DNA of 64,000 nt from Streptomyces sp. NL15-2K (GTDB lineage: Bacteria; Actinomycetota; Actinomycetes; Streptomycetales; Streptomycetaceae), in contig NZ_CP130630.1 of the NCBI RefSeq assembly GCF_030551255.1, positions 9,299,001 to 9,363,000 on the forward strand. The letters run 5' to 3'. A model generated the notes under the pieces. The model was given only the letters and a program-made list of their open reading frames with translations. It was not told where the DNA came from and searched no databases. The translations under genes were made by a program, and so were the position numbers. Position 1 is the first letter of the stretch. Every line of letters starts with the position of its first letter. Below, piece by piece: positions 8,415 through 21,045 of this stretch.

Positions 8415-9251
8415 TCAGGGCAGCTGCCCCGCCCGACGTGCGGCGACCACCGCCTCCCCGCGTGTCCGAGCCCCCAGCTTCCGCATCGCCGAGCGGAGAT
8501 ACCCCTTGACCGTCTCGGGGGTCACACCCAACCGTTCGGCGGCCACCACGTTCGTGGCTCCGGCCGCCACACACGCCAGCACATCCACCTCACGGGGCGC
8601 CAGACGCACTCCCTCCGACGGCGAGGTCCCCGCGGTCAGGAGCCCACAGGCGTCCAGCAGCTCGGCCCGCAACGCCGGGTCGATGATCCGCGGGGCCAGC
8701 GCCCGCAGCGCCGCGTGCGCCTCCCGGACCTGCTCCCACGCGGCCCCGTCCCCGGGGACCCGGGCCGGCTCCACCCGCGCCGCCGCCATCAGCCCCCGCG
8801 CCTCGTCCGCGAGGACCAGCGCCTGCTCCACGTCCCGCGCGGCATCCACCGCCGCCGTCAGCGTGCGGTCGCCCAGCGGCTGGGCATCCCGCAGGGCGCC
8901 GTACAGCACACCGCGCACCCGGCGCCGTACGACGACGGGCACCGCCAGCACCGAGCGCAGCCCCTCGGCGGCCACGGCGGCGTCGTACTCGTGGCTGATC
9001 TGCCGCGAGAAGGAGTAGTCCGCCACGGCGCACGGGCGGACGAGAGCGACCGCCTTGCCTCCGAGGCCGTGGCCGGAGGTCACCGCGAGGGCGCTGAGAG
9101 CGGGCGTGGCCGTGCCGTTCAGTTCGCTGATACGCATCCGCTGCCGCCCGGACTCCACCAGGCCGCCGAAGGCGACCGGCAGCCCGGTGGTGCGCCGCAG
9201 CCGGACCAGCGCACCGCGTATCTCCGCCGTCCCGGCACCGTTTCCCGTCAC
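8415..9251 (-). CDS. GAF-domain LuxR-family transcriptional regulator
   Basis: A 278-residue protein. Residues about 15-170 form a GAF-like sensor (LPVAFGGLVESGRQRMRIS, then VVRRRVRGVLYGALRDAQPLGDR). The C-terminus is a LuxR HTH (LAPREVDVLACVAAGATNVV to TVKGYLRSAMRKLGARTR). Such regulators are typically found divergent from acyl-CoA ligase genes in Streptomyces, as here, and probably sense a fatty acid or acyl-CoA. The GTG at 9251 was taken as start. The 113-bp divergent region to the ligase operon holds the likely promoters, including a CCCC-GTTC-GGGG hairpin near 9280. Confidence 0.85.
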   Translation of the reverse strand: MTGNGAGTAEIRGALVRLRRTTGLPVAFGGLVESGRQRMRISELNGTATPALSALAVTSGHGLGGKAVALVRPCAVADYSFSRQISHEYDAAVAAEGLRSVLAVPVVVRRRVRGVLYGALRDAQPLGDRTLTAAVDAARDVEQALVLADEARGLMAAARVEPARVPGDGAAWEQVREAHAALRALAPRIIDPALRAELLDACGLLTAGTSPSEGVRLAPREVDVLACVAAGATNVVAAERLGVTPETVKGYLRSAMRKLGARTRGEAVVAARRAGQLP

Positions 9252-9364
9252 CCACTCGTCCCTTCGCCGCGGCGCACACCCCCGTTCGGGGGTAGTGAGA
9301 CCTGAGTCACGGATTACACGATGACACAGAGCCGCCCGGCAAGGTCCGGCACCGAGGAGGACAT

Positions 9365-11035
9365 ATGACGACGGCGACGGAACTCTTCCGCAGCGCGCGG
9401 GACTTTCTGCTGGAACACCGCGAGGACTACGCCACGGCCTACGAGCGTTTCGCCTGGCCCCGGCCGCAGCACTTCAACTGGGCGCTCGACTGGTTCGACG
9501 TGGTAGCGGAAGGCAACGCCCGGACCGCGCTGCACCTCGTCGAGGAGGACGGAGCCGAGACCCGTATCTCCTTCGAGGAGATGTCCACCCGCTCCGACCG
9601 GGTGGCGAACCGGCTGCGCTCGCGAGGTGTCCGCGCCGAGGACCGCATCCTCGTCATGCTCGGCAACCAGACCGAGCTGTGGGAGACGGCGCTGGCCGCG
9701 ATGAAGCTGCGCGCCGTCGTCATCCCGGCCACCCCGCTGCTCGGCCCCGCCGACCTGCGCGACCGGGTCGAACGCGGCCACGTGAGGCACGTGATCGTGC
9801 GCGCGGAGGACACCGCCAAGTTCGACGACGTGCCCGGCGGCTACACGCGTATCGCCGTCGGCGGCGCGCCCGCCGGCTGGCTGCCGTACGAGGACGCGTA
9901 CGCCGCCCCCGCCGGCTTCACCCCCGACGGGCCGACCCTCGCGGACGACCCGCTGATGCTGTACTTCACCTCCGGTACGACGGCCCGGCCCAAGCTGGTC
10001 GAGCACACCCACGCCTCCTACCCGATCGGGCACCTGGCGACCATGTACTGGATCGGCCTCAAGCCCGGTGACGTGCACCTGAACATCTCCTCGCCGGGCT
10101 GGGCCAAGCACGCCTGGTCCAACCTGTTCGCGCCGTGGAACGCCGAGGCCACCGTCTTCCTCCACAACTACACGCGCTTCGACGCGGCCCGCCTGATGGC
10201 CGAGATGGACCGCGCGGGGGTGACGACCTTCTGCGCCCCGCCGACCGTGTGGCGCATGCTCATCCAGGCCGACCTGAGCGGCCTGCGCACCCCGCCGCGC
10301 GAGGCCGTGGCCGCCGGCGAGCCCCTCAACCCCGAGGTCATCGAACAGGTCCGCCGCGCCTGGGGCGTGACCATCCGGGACGGCTTCGGCCAGACCGAGA
10401 CCGCCGTCCAGGTCTCCAACAGCCCCGGCCAGCCGCTGAAGACCGGCTCCATGGGCCGTCCCAGCCCCGGTTACCGGGTGGAGCTCCTCGACCCGGTGTC
10501 GGGTGCGCCGGGCGCGGCCGAGGGCGAGATCGCGCTGGACCTGTCCGCGCGGCCCGTCGGCCTGATGACCGGCTACCACGGCGACCCCGACCGTACGGCG
10601 GAGGCGATGGCGGGCGGCTACTACCGGACGGGAGACGTCGCATCGCGGGACGAAGGCGGATATCTGACGTACATCGGGCGAAGCGACGACGTCTTCAAGG
10701 CCTCCGACTACAAGATCAGTCCCTTCGAGCTGGAGAGCGCGCTGCTGGAGCACGAGGCGGTGGCCGAGGCGGCCGTCGTGCCCGCGCCGGACGAGCTGCG
10801 GCTCGCCGTGCCGAAGGCGTACGTCGTCCTCGCGGACGGCTGGGAACCGGGACCGGACACGGCCAAGGTGCTCTTCGAGCACTCGCGGGAGGTGCTCGCC
10901 GCGTACAAGCGCGTCCGCCGCCTGGAGTTCGCCCCGCTGCCCAAGACCGTCTCCGGCAAGATCCGCCGTATCGAGCTGCGCGAGGCCACGGCGGCCGGTT
11001 CGGACGCCGAGTACCGCGAGGAGGACTTCCGGTGA
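9365..11035 (+). CDS. Acyl-CoA synthetase, medium-chain/acetyl-CoA-ligase-like (AMP-forming)
   Basis: A 556-residue ANL-superfamily enzyme. The P-loop [17 protein letters not shown] is at about residues 199-215, the A5 motif DGFGQTET near 340, the A7 region TGD near 420, and the C-terminal lysine motif [12 protein letters not shown] near 535. It activates a carboxylic acid as acyl-AMP and transfers it to CoA. The overall pattern matches the medium-chain (MACS) acyl-CoA synthetases. A good GAGGAGG ribosome site precedes ATG 9365. The stop overlaps the GTG of the next ligase by 4 bp, so two ligases are made from one message, presumably for fatty-acid uptake or degradation and under the GAF-LuxR regulator. 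Confidence 0.9.
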   Translation: MTTATELFRSARDFLLEHREDYATAYERFAWPRPQHFNWALDWFDVVAEGNARTALHLVEEDGAETRISFEEMSTRSDRVANRLRSRGVRAEDRILVMLGNQTELWETALAAMKLRAVVIPATPLLGPADLRDRVERGHVRHVIVRAEDTAKFDDVPGGYTRIAVGGAPAGWLPYEDAYAAPAGFTPDGPTLADDPLMLYFTSGTTARPKLVEHTHASYPIGHLATMYWIGLKPGDVHLNISSPGWAKHAWSNLFAPWNAEATVFLHNYTRFDAARLMAEMDRAGVTTFCAPPTVWRMLIQADLSGLRTPPREAVAAGEPLNPEVIEQVRRAWGVTIRDGFGQTETAVQVSNSPGQPLKTGSMGRPSPGYRVELLDPVSGAPGAAEGEIALDLSARPVGLMTGYHGDPDRTAEAMAGGYYRTGDVASRDEGGYLTYIGRSDDVFKASDYKISPFELESALLEHEAVAEAAVVPAPDELRLAVPKAYVVLADGWEPGPDTAKVLFEHSREVLAAYKRVRRLEFAPLPKTVSGKIRRIELREATAAGSDAEYREEDFR

Positions 11036-12627
11036 GCGGACTGTCGTACACGCACGGGACGAGCGGGACGGCCCTGCTCGGCAACACGATCGGGGCCGAC
11101 CTGGACCGGGCGGTGGCGGCCTGGCCGGAGCGCGAGGCGCTCGTCGACATGCCGTCCGGGCGGCGCTGGACGTACACCCGATTCGGCGCGGACGTGGAGG
11201 AGCTGGCGAACGCGCTGCTCGCCGCCGGGGTCGCCAAGGGCGACCGGGTGGGCATCTGGGCGGTCAACTGCCCCGAGTGGGTGCTGGTCCAGTACGCCAC
11301 CGCCCGCATCGGCGCGATCATGGTGAACATCAACCCGGCCTACCGAACCCACGAGGTCGAGTACGTCCTCAAGCAGGCCGGGATCTCCCTGCTCTTCGCC
11401 TCCCTCAGCCACAAGAGCAGCGACTACCGGGCGATGGTCGACCAAGTGTGGGGCAGATGCCCTCAGTTGCGCGAGGTCGTGTACTTCGGCGACCCGAGCT
11501 GGGAGGCGCTGATCGGGCGTGGCACCCCTGACTCGTTCTCGTACGCGGACCTGTCCTGCGACGACCCGATCAACATCCAGTACACCTCGGGCACGACGGG
11601 CTTCCCCAAGGGCGCCACCCTGTCCCACCACAACATCCTCAACAACGGTTACTTCGTGGGGGAGTTGCTCGCGTACACGGAACAGGACCGCATCTGCGTC
11701 CCCGTGCCCTTCTACCACTGCTTCGGCATGGTGATGGGCAACCTCGCCGCGACCTCGCACGGCGCCTGCATCGTCATCCCGGCCCCCTCCTTCGACCCGA
11801 AGGCCACGCTGGAGGCCGTCCAGCAGGAGCGGTGCACGTCCCTGTACGGCGTCCCGACCATGTTCATCGCGGAGTTGAACCTCCCCGACTTCGCCGCGTA
11901 CGACCTGTCCTCCCTGCGCACCGGCATCATGGCGGGCTCGCCCTGCCCGGTGGAGGTGATGAAGCGGGTGGTCGCCGAGATGCACATGGCGGAGGTCTCC
12001 ATCTGCTACGGCATGACCGAGACGTCCCCCGTCTCGCTCCAGACGCGGATGGACGACGACCTGGAACACCGCACGGCCACGGTCGGCCGCGTCCTGCCGC
12101 ACATCGAGGTCAAGGTCGTCGACCCCGCGACGGGAGTGACCCAACCCCGGGGCGCGGCAGGCGAGTTGTGCACCCGTGGCTACAGCGTGATGCTCGGCTA
12201 CTGGAACGAGCCGGAGAAGACCGCCGAGGCCGTCGACGCGGGGCGGTGGATGCACACCGGGGACCTGGCGGTGATGCGCGAGGACGGCTATGTCGAGGTC
12301 GTCGGCCGCATCAAGGACATGATCATCCGGGGCGGCGAGAACATCTACCCGCGCGAGATCGAGGAGTTCCTGTACGGCCACCCGAAGATCGCCGACGTCC
12401 AGGTCGTCGGGGTCCCGCACGAGCGCTACGGCGAGGAGGTCCTGGCCTGCGTCATCCCGCGCGACCCGGCCGACCCGCCGACGCTGGAGGAGCTGCGGGC
12501 GTTCTGCGACGGGCAGTTGGCACATTACAAGGTGCCGAACCGGCTACGGACCCTCGACTCCTTCCCGATGACTGTGTCGGGGAAGGTGCGCAAGGTCGAG
12601 CTGCGGGAGAAGTACGCGGCGGACTGA
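11032..12627 (+). CDS. AMP-binding fatty acyl-CoA synthetase
   Basis: A 531-residue ANL enzyme starting at GTG 11032, inside the GTGA overlap with the upstream ligase. Motifs: [18 protein letters not shown] near 183-200, YGMTETSP near 325, [19 protein letters not shown] near 407, and the catalytic lysine motif [14 protein letters not shown] at the C-terminus. The sequence is of the FadD/AcsF-like medium- to long-chain class. The pair of different ligases suggests complementary chain-length ranges. Nothing odd was seen in the sequence. The substrate is inferred from family only. Confidence 0.9.
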   Translation: MSGLSYTHGTSGTALLGNTIGADLDRAVAAWPEREALVDMPSGRRWTYTRFGADVEELANALLAAGVAKGDRVGIWAVNCPEWVLVQYATARIGAIMVNINPAYRTHEVEYVLKQAGISLLFASLSHKSSDYRAMVDQVWGRCPQLREVVYFGDPSWEALIGRGTPDSFSYADLSCDDPINIQYTSGTTGFPKGATLSHHNILNNGYFVGELLAYTEQDRICVPVPFYHCFGMVMGNLAATSHGACIVIPAPSFDPKATLEAVQQERCTSLYGVPTMFIAELNLPDFAAYDLSSLRTGIMAGSPCPVEVMKRVVAEMHMAEVSICYGMTETSPVSLQTRMDDDLEHRTATVGRVLPHIEVKVVDPATGVTQPRGAAGELCTRGYSVMLGYWNEPEKTAEAVDAGRWMHTGDLAVMREDGYVEVVGRIKDMIIRGGENIYPREIEEFLYGHPKIADVQVVGVPHERYGEEVLACVIPRDPADPPTLEELRAFCDGQLAHYKVPNRLRTLDSFPMTVSGKVRKVELREKYAAD

Positions 12628-12944
12628 GTCGCGGCAGGCGTGTTCGGCCTCCGGCGGCCTCTTCACTCGGCGGGCGGGCCGGGATGACCGGCATCCGAAG
12701 GTGCCCGGCGTCCCGTCCCGGGCCCAACTCCTCAAGGACAAAGGCACCTCGGCCGGTGCGTCGCGGCAGTACACCGGCACAAGCCCGGCCGCGGTGGTTC
12801 CCGAACCGGCGCGTTCTTCTCTCCCTCTGACCGCACAGCGCGGGCAGCGATGTCGCGCGCCGGTGCCGTAGGCGGCATTCGCGCCGCTCACGGCTTGCGC
12901 GCTCCGCCATTCGGGGGATTCGGGCGTCATGGTTCTGGCGCGGC

Positions 12945-12969
12945 GGAACCGGAATGGATCGTACTGGTT
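12945..12969 (+). promoter_or_regulatory. Possible ECF sigma-E-type promoter
   Basis: GGAACC at 12945-12950 followed after 16 bp by GTT resembles the envelope-stress sigma-E promoter form of Streptomyces. It points toward the Ig-repeat gene about 145 bp downstream. The match is short and may be chance. Confidence 0.25.
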
Positions 12970-13044
12970 GGGACGGGACCGCCTCATCTCCCCGTCCAAG
13001 GACGGCGGTCTGTGGTGCCCCAGCATCCGTCGCCGCCGGTAGCG

Positions 13045-13065
13045 CTCCCCCCGACAGTGGGGGAG
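13045..13065. promoter_or_regulatory. Leader stem-loop upstream of the Ig-repeat gene
   Basis: CTCCCCC and GGGGGAG form a perfect 7-bp stem with a 7-nt loop, ending 33 bp before the ribosome site. It could be a remnant of a common Streptomyces repeat, an attenuator or an mRNA stabiliser. Confidence 0.35.
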
Positions 13066-13111
13066 GCGAGGCGGCCCCGACCAACCCAGATCCCTTGTGG
13101 AGGGCCGATCC

Positions 13112-16100
13112 ATGCCTGGAACCGTAACATTAGTCACCACCTCGCCGAATCCTTCGGTCCCCGGTCAGCCGGTGACGCTGACCGCGACCATCATCCCGCT
13201 CGGAGCGGGGACGCCGACGGGGACGGTCACCTTCACCGTCAGCGGCGGGCCGACCGTGACGGTCCCCGTCGTGGGCGGCACCGCGACAGCGACGGTCAAC
13301 AACCTGTCCACCGGAAACCACTCGGTCACCGCTACCTACAACGGTGACGCCAACTTCACCTCGTCGACGGGTGCCGCCGTCCAGGCGGTCATCAAGGGGG
13401 CCACCACGACGACGGTGACCTCCACACCGGATCCGTCGAACTTCGGCCAGACGGTGACGATCACGGCGACGGTGGCGCCGGTCGCGCCGGCGACGGGCAC
13501 GCCGACGGGCACGGTCACCTTCGTCATCAGCGGGGGGCCGACCCTGACGGCACCGCTGGTGGGGGGAACGGCGACGGTCACCACGAGCACGCTGAGCGTC
13601 GGCCCGCACTCGATCACCGCGATCTACGGAGGGGATGTCAACTTCCTGGCGTCGACAGGGTCGGACGTGCACACGGTACGGGACCGAGCAAACACCACGA
13701 CGACGGTGACCTCCTCGCCGGATCCGTCGGTGACGGGCCAGTCGGTGAGCTTCACCGCCACGGTGGTGCCGGTGGCACCCGCCACGGGCACGCCCACCGG
13801 AACGGTGACCTTCACCTTCGGCGACGGGTCGCCGTCGGTGACGGTTCCCATGGCGGGAGGTTCGGCCACGGCCAACCACACCTACACCAGTGCCACCGGC
13901 AGCCCGTACACGGTCACCGCGACCTACAGCGGGGACACCAACTTCAAACCGTCCACGGACACCGACACCCACATCGTGCTGCCGGCGACGACGACCACGA
14001 CGGTCACGTCCACGCCGGATCCGTCGGTGGTGGGGCAGCCGGTGAGCTTCACCGCGACGGTGGCGCCGGTGGCGCCGGGCGCGGGCACGCCGACGGGCAC
14101 GGTCACCTTCACCTTCGGTGACGGATCGGCGCCGGTGACGGTGCCGCTGGCCGGCGGCACCGCCACGACCACGCACGCCTACACCACCACCACGGGCAGC
14201 CCGTTCACGGTGACGGCCACCTACAGCGGCGCCGGGAGCTTCATTGCGTCGTCGGGCACGGACACCCAGACGGTGAACGCGGCCGCGACCAGCACCACCG
14301 TGGCCTCTTCGCCGGATCCGTCGGTGGTGGGGCAGCCGGTGACGATCACGGCGACGGTGGCGCCGGTGGCGCCGGGTGCGGGGACGCCGTCGGGGACGGT
14401 CACCTTCGACTTCGGCGACGGGTCGCCGACCCAGAGCGCCACCCTGGCGGGCGGCACGGCGACGGTCACCCACACCTACACCTCCACGACCGGCAGTCCG
14501 TTCACCATCACCGGCACCTACGCCGGGAACAGCAACTTCGCCGGTTCCTCGGGCACCGACACGCACACCGTCAGCCAGTCGGCCACGACCACGACGGTCA
14601 CGTCCACGCCGGATCCGTCGGTGGCGGGGCAGGTGGTGACCATCACCACGACGGTGGCAGCGGCCGCCCCGGGGACCGGCACGCCCACCGGGAATGTCAC
14701 CATCAACTTCGGCGACGGCAGTCCGTCCCAGACGGTGACCCTGGTGAGCGGCGCGGCGACGGTGACGCACACCTACACCACCACGACCGGCAGCCCGTTC
14801 ACCATCACCGCCTCCTACGGCGGGGACAGCAACTTCACCTCCTCCACCGGCACGGACACCCAGACCGTGCTGCCGGCGGCGACGATCACGACGGTGGCCT
14901 CTTCGCCGGATCCGTCGGTGGTGGGGCAGTCGGTGACCTTCACGGCGACGGTGGCGGCGGTGGCGCCGGGTTCGGGCACGCCGACGGGGACGGTCACCTT
15001 CGACTTCGGTGACGGCAGCGCGACGGTGACGGTGCCGGTCGCCGGCGGTACCGCGACGGCCACCCACCCGTACACCACCACGACCGGCAGCCCGTTCACC
15101 GTCACCGCGGGCTACAGCGGCGACGCCAACTTCCAGGCGGGTACCGGCACGGACACCCAGACCGTGCTGCCGGCGGCGACGACCACGGCGGTGGCCTCCT
15201 CGCCGGATCCGTCGGTGGTGGGGCAGTCGGTGACCTTCACGGCGACGGTGGCGGCGGTGGCGCCGGGTTCGGGCACGCCGACGGGGACGGTCACCTTCAC
15301 CTTCGGTGACGGCAGCCCGTCGGTGACGGTGCCGGTCGCCGGCGGTACCGCGACGGCCACCCACGCCTACGCGTCCACCTCCGGCAGCCCGTACGCGGTG
15401 ACCGCGGTCTATGGCGGTGACGGCGACTTCACCGGTTCGACCGGCACGGACACCCATGTGGTGAACGCGGCGGCGACGACCACGGCGGTGGCCTCCTCGC
15501 CGGATCCGTCGGTGGTGGGGCAGTCGGTGACCTTCACGGCGACGGTGGCGGCGGTGGCGCCGGGTTCGGGCACGCCGACGGGGACGGTCACCTTCACCTT
15601 CGGTGACGGCAGCCCGTCGGTGACGGTGCCGGTCGCCGGCGGTACCGCGACGGCCACCCACGCCTACGCGTCCACCTCCGGCAGCCCGTACGCGGTGACC
15701 GCGGTCTATGGCGGTGACGGCGACTTCACCGGTTCGACCGGCACGGACACCCATGTGGTGAACGCGGCGGCGACGACCACGGCGGTGGCCTCCTCGCCGG
15801 ATCCGTCGGTGGTGGGGCAGTCGGTGACCTTCACGGCGACGGTGGCGGCGGTGGCGCCGGGTTCGGGCACGCCGACGGGCACGGTCACCTTCGACTTCGG
15901 TGACGGCAGCCCCACCCAGGCCGTGACGGCGACCGGCGGCACCGCGACGGTCACCCACACCTACACCAGCACCTCCGGCAGCCCCTACCCCGTCACCGCC
16001 ACCTACAGCGGCGACGCCGACTTCACCCCCTCCACCGGCACCGACACCCAGACCGTCCAGGCGGCCCCAACCGCCACCAGCGTCAGCACCGGCCCCGACC

Positions 16101-18421
16101 CCTCGCTGGTCGGCCAACCTGTCGCCATCACCGTGGAGGTGGACACCCAGGCACCCGGCGCAGGAACACCGACCGGAAACGTGGTCGTCACCTTCGGGGA
16201 CGGGTCACCCGCACAGACCGTGACACTGGCGGGCGGAACGGCGACGGTCACCCACACCTACACCAGCACCGTGGGCAGCCCCTACACCGTCACCGCCACC
16301 TACGCCGGGGACGGTGACTTCAGCGCCTCCACCGGTACCGACACCCAGACCGTGAACCAGGCCGCGACGACCACCACGGTCACGTCGACTCCCGACCCCT
16401 CGGTCTTCGGTGAACAGGTGACGATCACCGCCACGGTGACACCCACCGCGCCCGGAGCCGGTACGCCCGGCGGGACGATGTTCTTCGTCATCAGCGGCGG
16501 ACCGGTCCTCAGCGCTCCCGTCACCGGGGGCACCGCCACCGTCACCACCAACGCCATGACGGTCGGCCCGCACACCATCAACGCCATCTACACCGGCAAC
16601 AGCAACTTCGGCCCGTCGCTCGGCACCGACACCCACACAGTGAACCAGTCGGCCACGACGACCGTGGTGACGTCGGCGCCCGACCCGTCCCAGGTCGGTG
16701 AGCAGGTCACGGCCACGGCGACGGTGACAGCGACCGCTCCGGGCGCGGGGACACCGACGGGCACCGTCACCTTCGACTTCGGCGACGGCTCCCCGCCGGT
16801 CGCCGGAGCCGTCGTGGGTGGCGTGGCCACGGCGACGCACACCTACACCACGACGACCGGCAGCCCGTTCACCATCAGCGCGACCTACGGCGGAGACACC
16901 AGCTTCGCCGGCTCCTCCGACACCGACCTTCACGCGGTCGGCGCGGCGGACACCACGACCGCGGTGACCTCCTCGCCGGATTCGTCGGTGGTCGGCGAGG
17001 ACGTGACCTTCACGGCGACGGTGTCCGCGGTCGCTCCGGGTGTGGGTACGCCGTCGGGGACGGTCATCTTCACTTTCGGTGACGGGAGCCCCGTCGCGAC
17101 GGGCACCCTGGCGGGCGGCGTGGCGACGGTCACGCACGCGTACGCCACCACGGCGGGCAGCCCGTTCCCCATCACCGCGACCTACACCGGGAGCGGCGAC
17201 TTCAACTCCTCCACCGGTACCGACACCCAGACGGTGACCCAGGCCGCGACCACGACCGCGGTGACCTCCTCGCCGGATTCGTCGGTGGTGGGTGAGTCCG
17301 TGACCTTCACGGCGACGGTGTCCGCGGTCGCTCCGGGTGTGGGTACGCCGTCGGGGACGGTCATCTTCACTTTCGGTGACGGGAGCCCCGTCGCGACGGG
17401 CACCCTGGCGGGCGGCGTGGCGACGGTCACGCACGCGTACGCCACCACGGCGGGCAGCCCGTTCCCCATCACCGCGACCTACACCGGGGACATCAACTTC
17501 ACCGGTAGCACGGGCTCGGACACCCAGACGGTGATTCAGGCCGCGACCACGACCGCGGTGACCTCCACGCCCGATCCGTCGGTGGTCGGCGATGAGGTGA
17601 CGGTGACGGCGACCGTGTCCGCGGTCGCTCCGGGTGCGGGGACGCCGACGGGGAGCGTCACCATCGACTTCGGCGACGGGTCGCCTCCCTTCACCGACAC
17701 CCTCTCCGGAGGAACAGTGACGATCACGCACACCTACGCGGACACGTCGGGGAGCCCCTACCCCATCAGCGTCGCGTACGGCGGGGACATCAACTTCACC
17801 GGTAGCACGGGCTCGGACACCCAGACGGTGATCCAGGCCGCGACCACGGTCGCGGTGGAGTCCTCTTCCGATCCGTCGGTGGTGGGCGAGCCGGTGACCT
17901 TCACTGCGACGGTGACCCCTGTCGCGCCGGGTGCGGGAACACCGACGGGGACGGTCGACTTCGCCTTCGGCGACGGGGGGACGATCACCGCGACGGTGGC
18001 AGGCGGGGTGGCCACGGCCACGCACGTCTACTCGGACGTGACGGGGAGCCCGCACCAGGTCCTCGCAAGCTACAGTGGGGACACCAACTACGCTGCGGAC
18101 ATCGGAACGTACGACCAGGACGTGAACCAGGCCACGACCACGGCCACGGTGACGTCCGCTCCCGATCCGTCGGCGGTGGACGAAGAGGTGACGGCGACGG
18201 CGACGGTGACCCCGGACGCTCCGGGTTCGGGAACGCCGACGGGATCGGTCATCTTCGACTTCGGCGACTCGACGCCGACCGTCACCGAACCCCTCGTCGG
18301 AGGAATCGCGGCGACCACCCACACCTACACGGCGGCGGGGAGCCTCACCATCATCGCGACCTACGCCGGGGACACCAACTTCGCCGGGGACACCGCGACG
18401 GACGGTCACGTGGTGAGTTAA
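13112..18421 (+). CDS. Giant Ig-like repeat protein (about 18 Big_3-type repeats)
   Basis: A 1,769-residue protein composed almost only of tandem Ig-like domains of about 98-99 residues. Each begins with a version of TTTVTSTPDPSVVGQ, has a core GTPTGTVTFTFGDGSP, and ends ATYSGDTNFTGSTGTDTHTV. I count 18 units. The composition is very rich in Thr, Gly, Val, Ala and Asp with almost no Lys or Cys, as in cell-surface stalks. Surprisingly the N-terminus (MPGTVTLVTTSPNPS) starts directly in repeat 1, with no signal peptide, Tat motif or membrane segment. The C-terminus ends in repeat 18 without LPXTG or other anchor. ATG 13112 has GGAGG 8 nt upstream. Possible roles are adhesion, spacer or spore/sheath matrix; export route unknown. 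Repeats 8 and 9 are identical at DNA level. Confidence 0.85.
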   Translation: MPGTVTLVTTSPNPSVPGQPVTLTATIIPLGAGTPTGTVTFTVSGGPTVTVPVVGGTATATVNNLSTGNHSVTATYNGDANFTSSTGAAVQAVIKGATTTTVTSTPDPSNFGQTVTITATVAPVAPATGTPTGTVTFVISGGPTLTAPLVGGTATVTTSTLSVGPHSITAIYGGDVNFLASTGSDVHTVRDRANTTTTVTSSPDPSVTGQSVSFTATVVPVAPATGTPTGTVTFTFGDGSPSVTVPMAGGSATANHTYTSATGSPYTVTATYSGDTNFKPSTDTDTHIVLPATTTTTVTSTPDPSVVGQPVSFTATVAPVAPGAGTPTGTVTFTFGDGSAPVTVPLAGGTATTTHAYTTTTGSPFTVTATYSGAGSFIASSGTDTQTVNAAATSTTVASSPDPSVVGQPVTITATVAPVAPGAGTPSGTVTFDFGDGSPTQSATLAGGTATVTHTYTSTTGSPFTITGTYAGNSNFAGSSGTDTHTVSQSATTTTVTSTPDPSVAGQVVTITTTVAAAAPGTGTPTGNVTINFGDGSPSQTVTLVSGAATVTHTYTTTTGSPFTITASYGGDSNFTSSTGTDTQTVLPAATITTVASSPDPSVVGQSVTFTATVAAVAPGSGTPTGTVTFDFGDGSATVTVPVAGGTATATHPYTTTTGSPFTVTAGYSGDANFQAGTGTDTQTVLPAATTTAVASSPDPSVVGQSVTFTATVAAVAPGSGTPTGTVTFTFGDGSPSVTVPVAGGTATATHAYASTSGSPYAVTAVYGGDGDFTGSTGTDTHVVNAAATTTAVASSPDPSVVGQSVTFTATVAAVAPGSGTPTGTVTFTFGDGSPSVTVPVAGGTATATHAYASTSGSPYAVTAVYGGDGDFTGSTGTDTHVVNAAATTTAVASSPDPSVVGQSVTFTATVAAVAPGSGTPTGTVTFDFGDGSPTQAVTATGGTATVTHTYTSTSGSPYPVTATYSGDADFTPSTGTDTQTVQAAPTATSVSTGPDPSLVGQPVAITVEVDTQAPGAGTPTGNVVVTFGDGSPAQTVTLAGGTATVTHTYTSTVGSPYTVTATYAGDGDFSASTGTDTQTVNQAATTTTVTSTPDPSVFGEQVTITATVTPTAPGAGTPGGTMFFVISGGPVLSAPVTGGTATVTTNAMTVGPHTINAIYTGNSNFGPSLGTDTHTVNQSATTTVVTSAPDPSQVGEQVTATATVTATAPGAGTPTGTVTFDFGDGSPPVAGAVVGGVATATHTYTTTTGSPFTISATYGGDTSFAGSSDTDLHAVGAADTTTAVTSSPDSSVVGEDVTFTATVSAVAPGVGTPSGTVIFTFGDGSPVATGTLAGGVATVTHAYATTAGSPFPITATYTGSGDFNSSTGTDTQTVTQAATTTAVTSSPDSSVVGESVTFTATVSAVAPGVGTPSGTVIFTFGDGSPVATGTLAGGVATVTHAYATTAGSPFPITATYTGDINFTGSTGSDTQTVIQAATTTAVTSTPDPSVVGDEVTVTATVSAVAPGAGTPTGSVTIDFGDGSPPFTDTLSGGTVTITHTYADTSGSPYPISVAYGGDINFTGSTGSDTQTVIQAATTVAVESSSDPSVVGEPVTFTATVTPVAPGAGTPTGTVDFAFGDGGTITATVAGGVATATHVYSDVTGSPHQVLASYSGDTNYAADIGTYDQDVNQATTTATVTSAPDPSAVDEEVTATATVTPDAPGSGTPTGSVIFDFGDSTPTVTEPLVGGIAATTHTYTAAGSLTIIATYAGDTNFAGDTATDGHVVS
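15173..15766 (+). repeat. Two identical 297-bp tandem units within the Ig gene
   Basis: Units 15173-15469 and 15470-15766 look identical base for base, and the next unit (from 15767) matches for its first half. A second near-identical pair starts at 16952 and 17249, again with a 297-bp period. The period equals one 99-residue domain, so unequal crossing-over can change domain number without frameshift. Confidence 0.85.
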
Positions 18422-18470
18422 GGGCCCAGTAGCCCAGCCACAGCAGCCGACCGGCGCCTAGACGGGGAGT

Positions 18471-18501
18471 GACGCTCGACCGGGAAGACCGGTCGAGCGT
18501 C
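18471..18501. terminator. Hairpin terminator after the Ig gene
   Basis: A perfect 13-bp stem (18471-18483 with 18489-18501) and a GAAGA loop, 50 bp after the TAA. No T-run, as is common in Streptomyces. It may also serve the convergent zinc-ribbon gene. Confidence 0.75.
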
Positions 18502-19027
18502 GCCCCAGGGCTTGTCATCAAAAGCGAGGCCCTCGGGCTGGTGAGCGAGACGTCTCAGGTCTCGGCTCGCCGGCCAGGGGGCCTTTGCGCATGGGCCCGG
18601 TGTCAGGCACCGGTCGTGTGCAGGGTGTGCGCCGGGTCGTTCACCGGCCGCGGCGTGCTCGTGAGGCCGAGGACGAGCAGCAGGATGCCCAGGGCGTCCG
18701 CGCGGGCGCGGGCGTCGTCGGCATACCCGGAGAGGGAGAAGCAGACGCAGTCCACGGACTCCGTCATGGCGGTCAGCCACAGGCACTCCACGTCACGCGG
18801 CGATGCCGGGCGCACGGTCGGGTCCACCTGGGCCAGCACGCCGCGGGCGGCGAGGCCGATGCCGGACGGGGGCCGCTGGTCGGCGCGGCGGATGTCCCGG
18901 TAGCCGAGCCAACGCAGATACAACGCGACCGTCATAGCCGCGTCCCGGGCGGTACGGATGGCCATGGGCTGGAACGCGTGCCGGGGGGCCGGGCAGACGG
19001 CTTCGGGACTCGGGTGGACAAGGGCGG

Positions 19028-20977
<1,950 letters not shown>

Positions 20978-20996
20978 CACCCGCAACCTCGGATGT

Positions 20997-21030
20997 GAGG
21001 GGCGGCCCACCCGCGGATGGGCCGCCCCTC
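20997..21030. terminator. Hairpin terminator after gcl
   Basis: A 13-bp perfect stem (20997-21009 with 21018-21030) and 8-nt loop, 20 bp past the gcl stop. It is shared with the convergent TIGR04222 gene. Confidence 0.8.
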
Positions 21031-21045
21031 TCCGTAGGCAGACGC

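Larger units (their letters stand above)
12628..13111. other. 484-bp intergenic region before the Ig-repeat gene
   Basis: No convincing gene: the open frames on both strands lack homology-like content and ribosome sites. It holds a possible sigma-E-type promoter (12945-12969) and a leader hairpin (13045-13065). A GGAGG ribosome site lies at 13099-13103, 8 nt before ATG 13112. Confidence 0.5.

Noticed and set aside
10708..12525. 605-codon minus-strand frame opposite the second acyl-CoA ligase
   Set aside because: Antisense shadow; the plus strand carries all ANL motifs.
13130..18409. Long minus-strand open frames (995 and 734 codons) opposite the Ig-repeat gene
   Set aside because: They are Arg/Gly/His-rich mirror images of the repeats, a frame effect of the GC-rich repetitive coding strand.
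13112..18421. CRISPR-like periodic repeat
   Set aside because: The 297-bp period is in frame and equals a protein domain; there are no short repeats with unique spacers.
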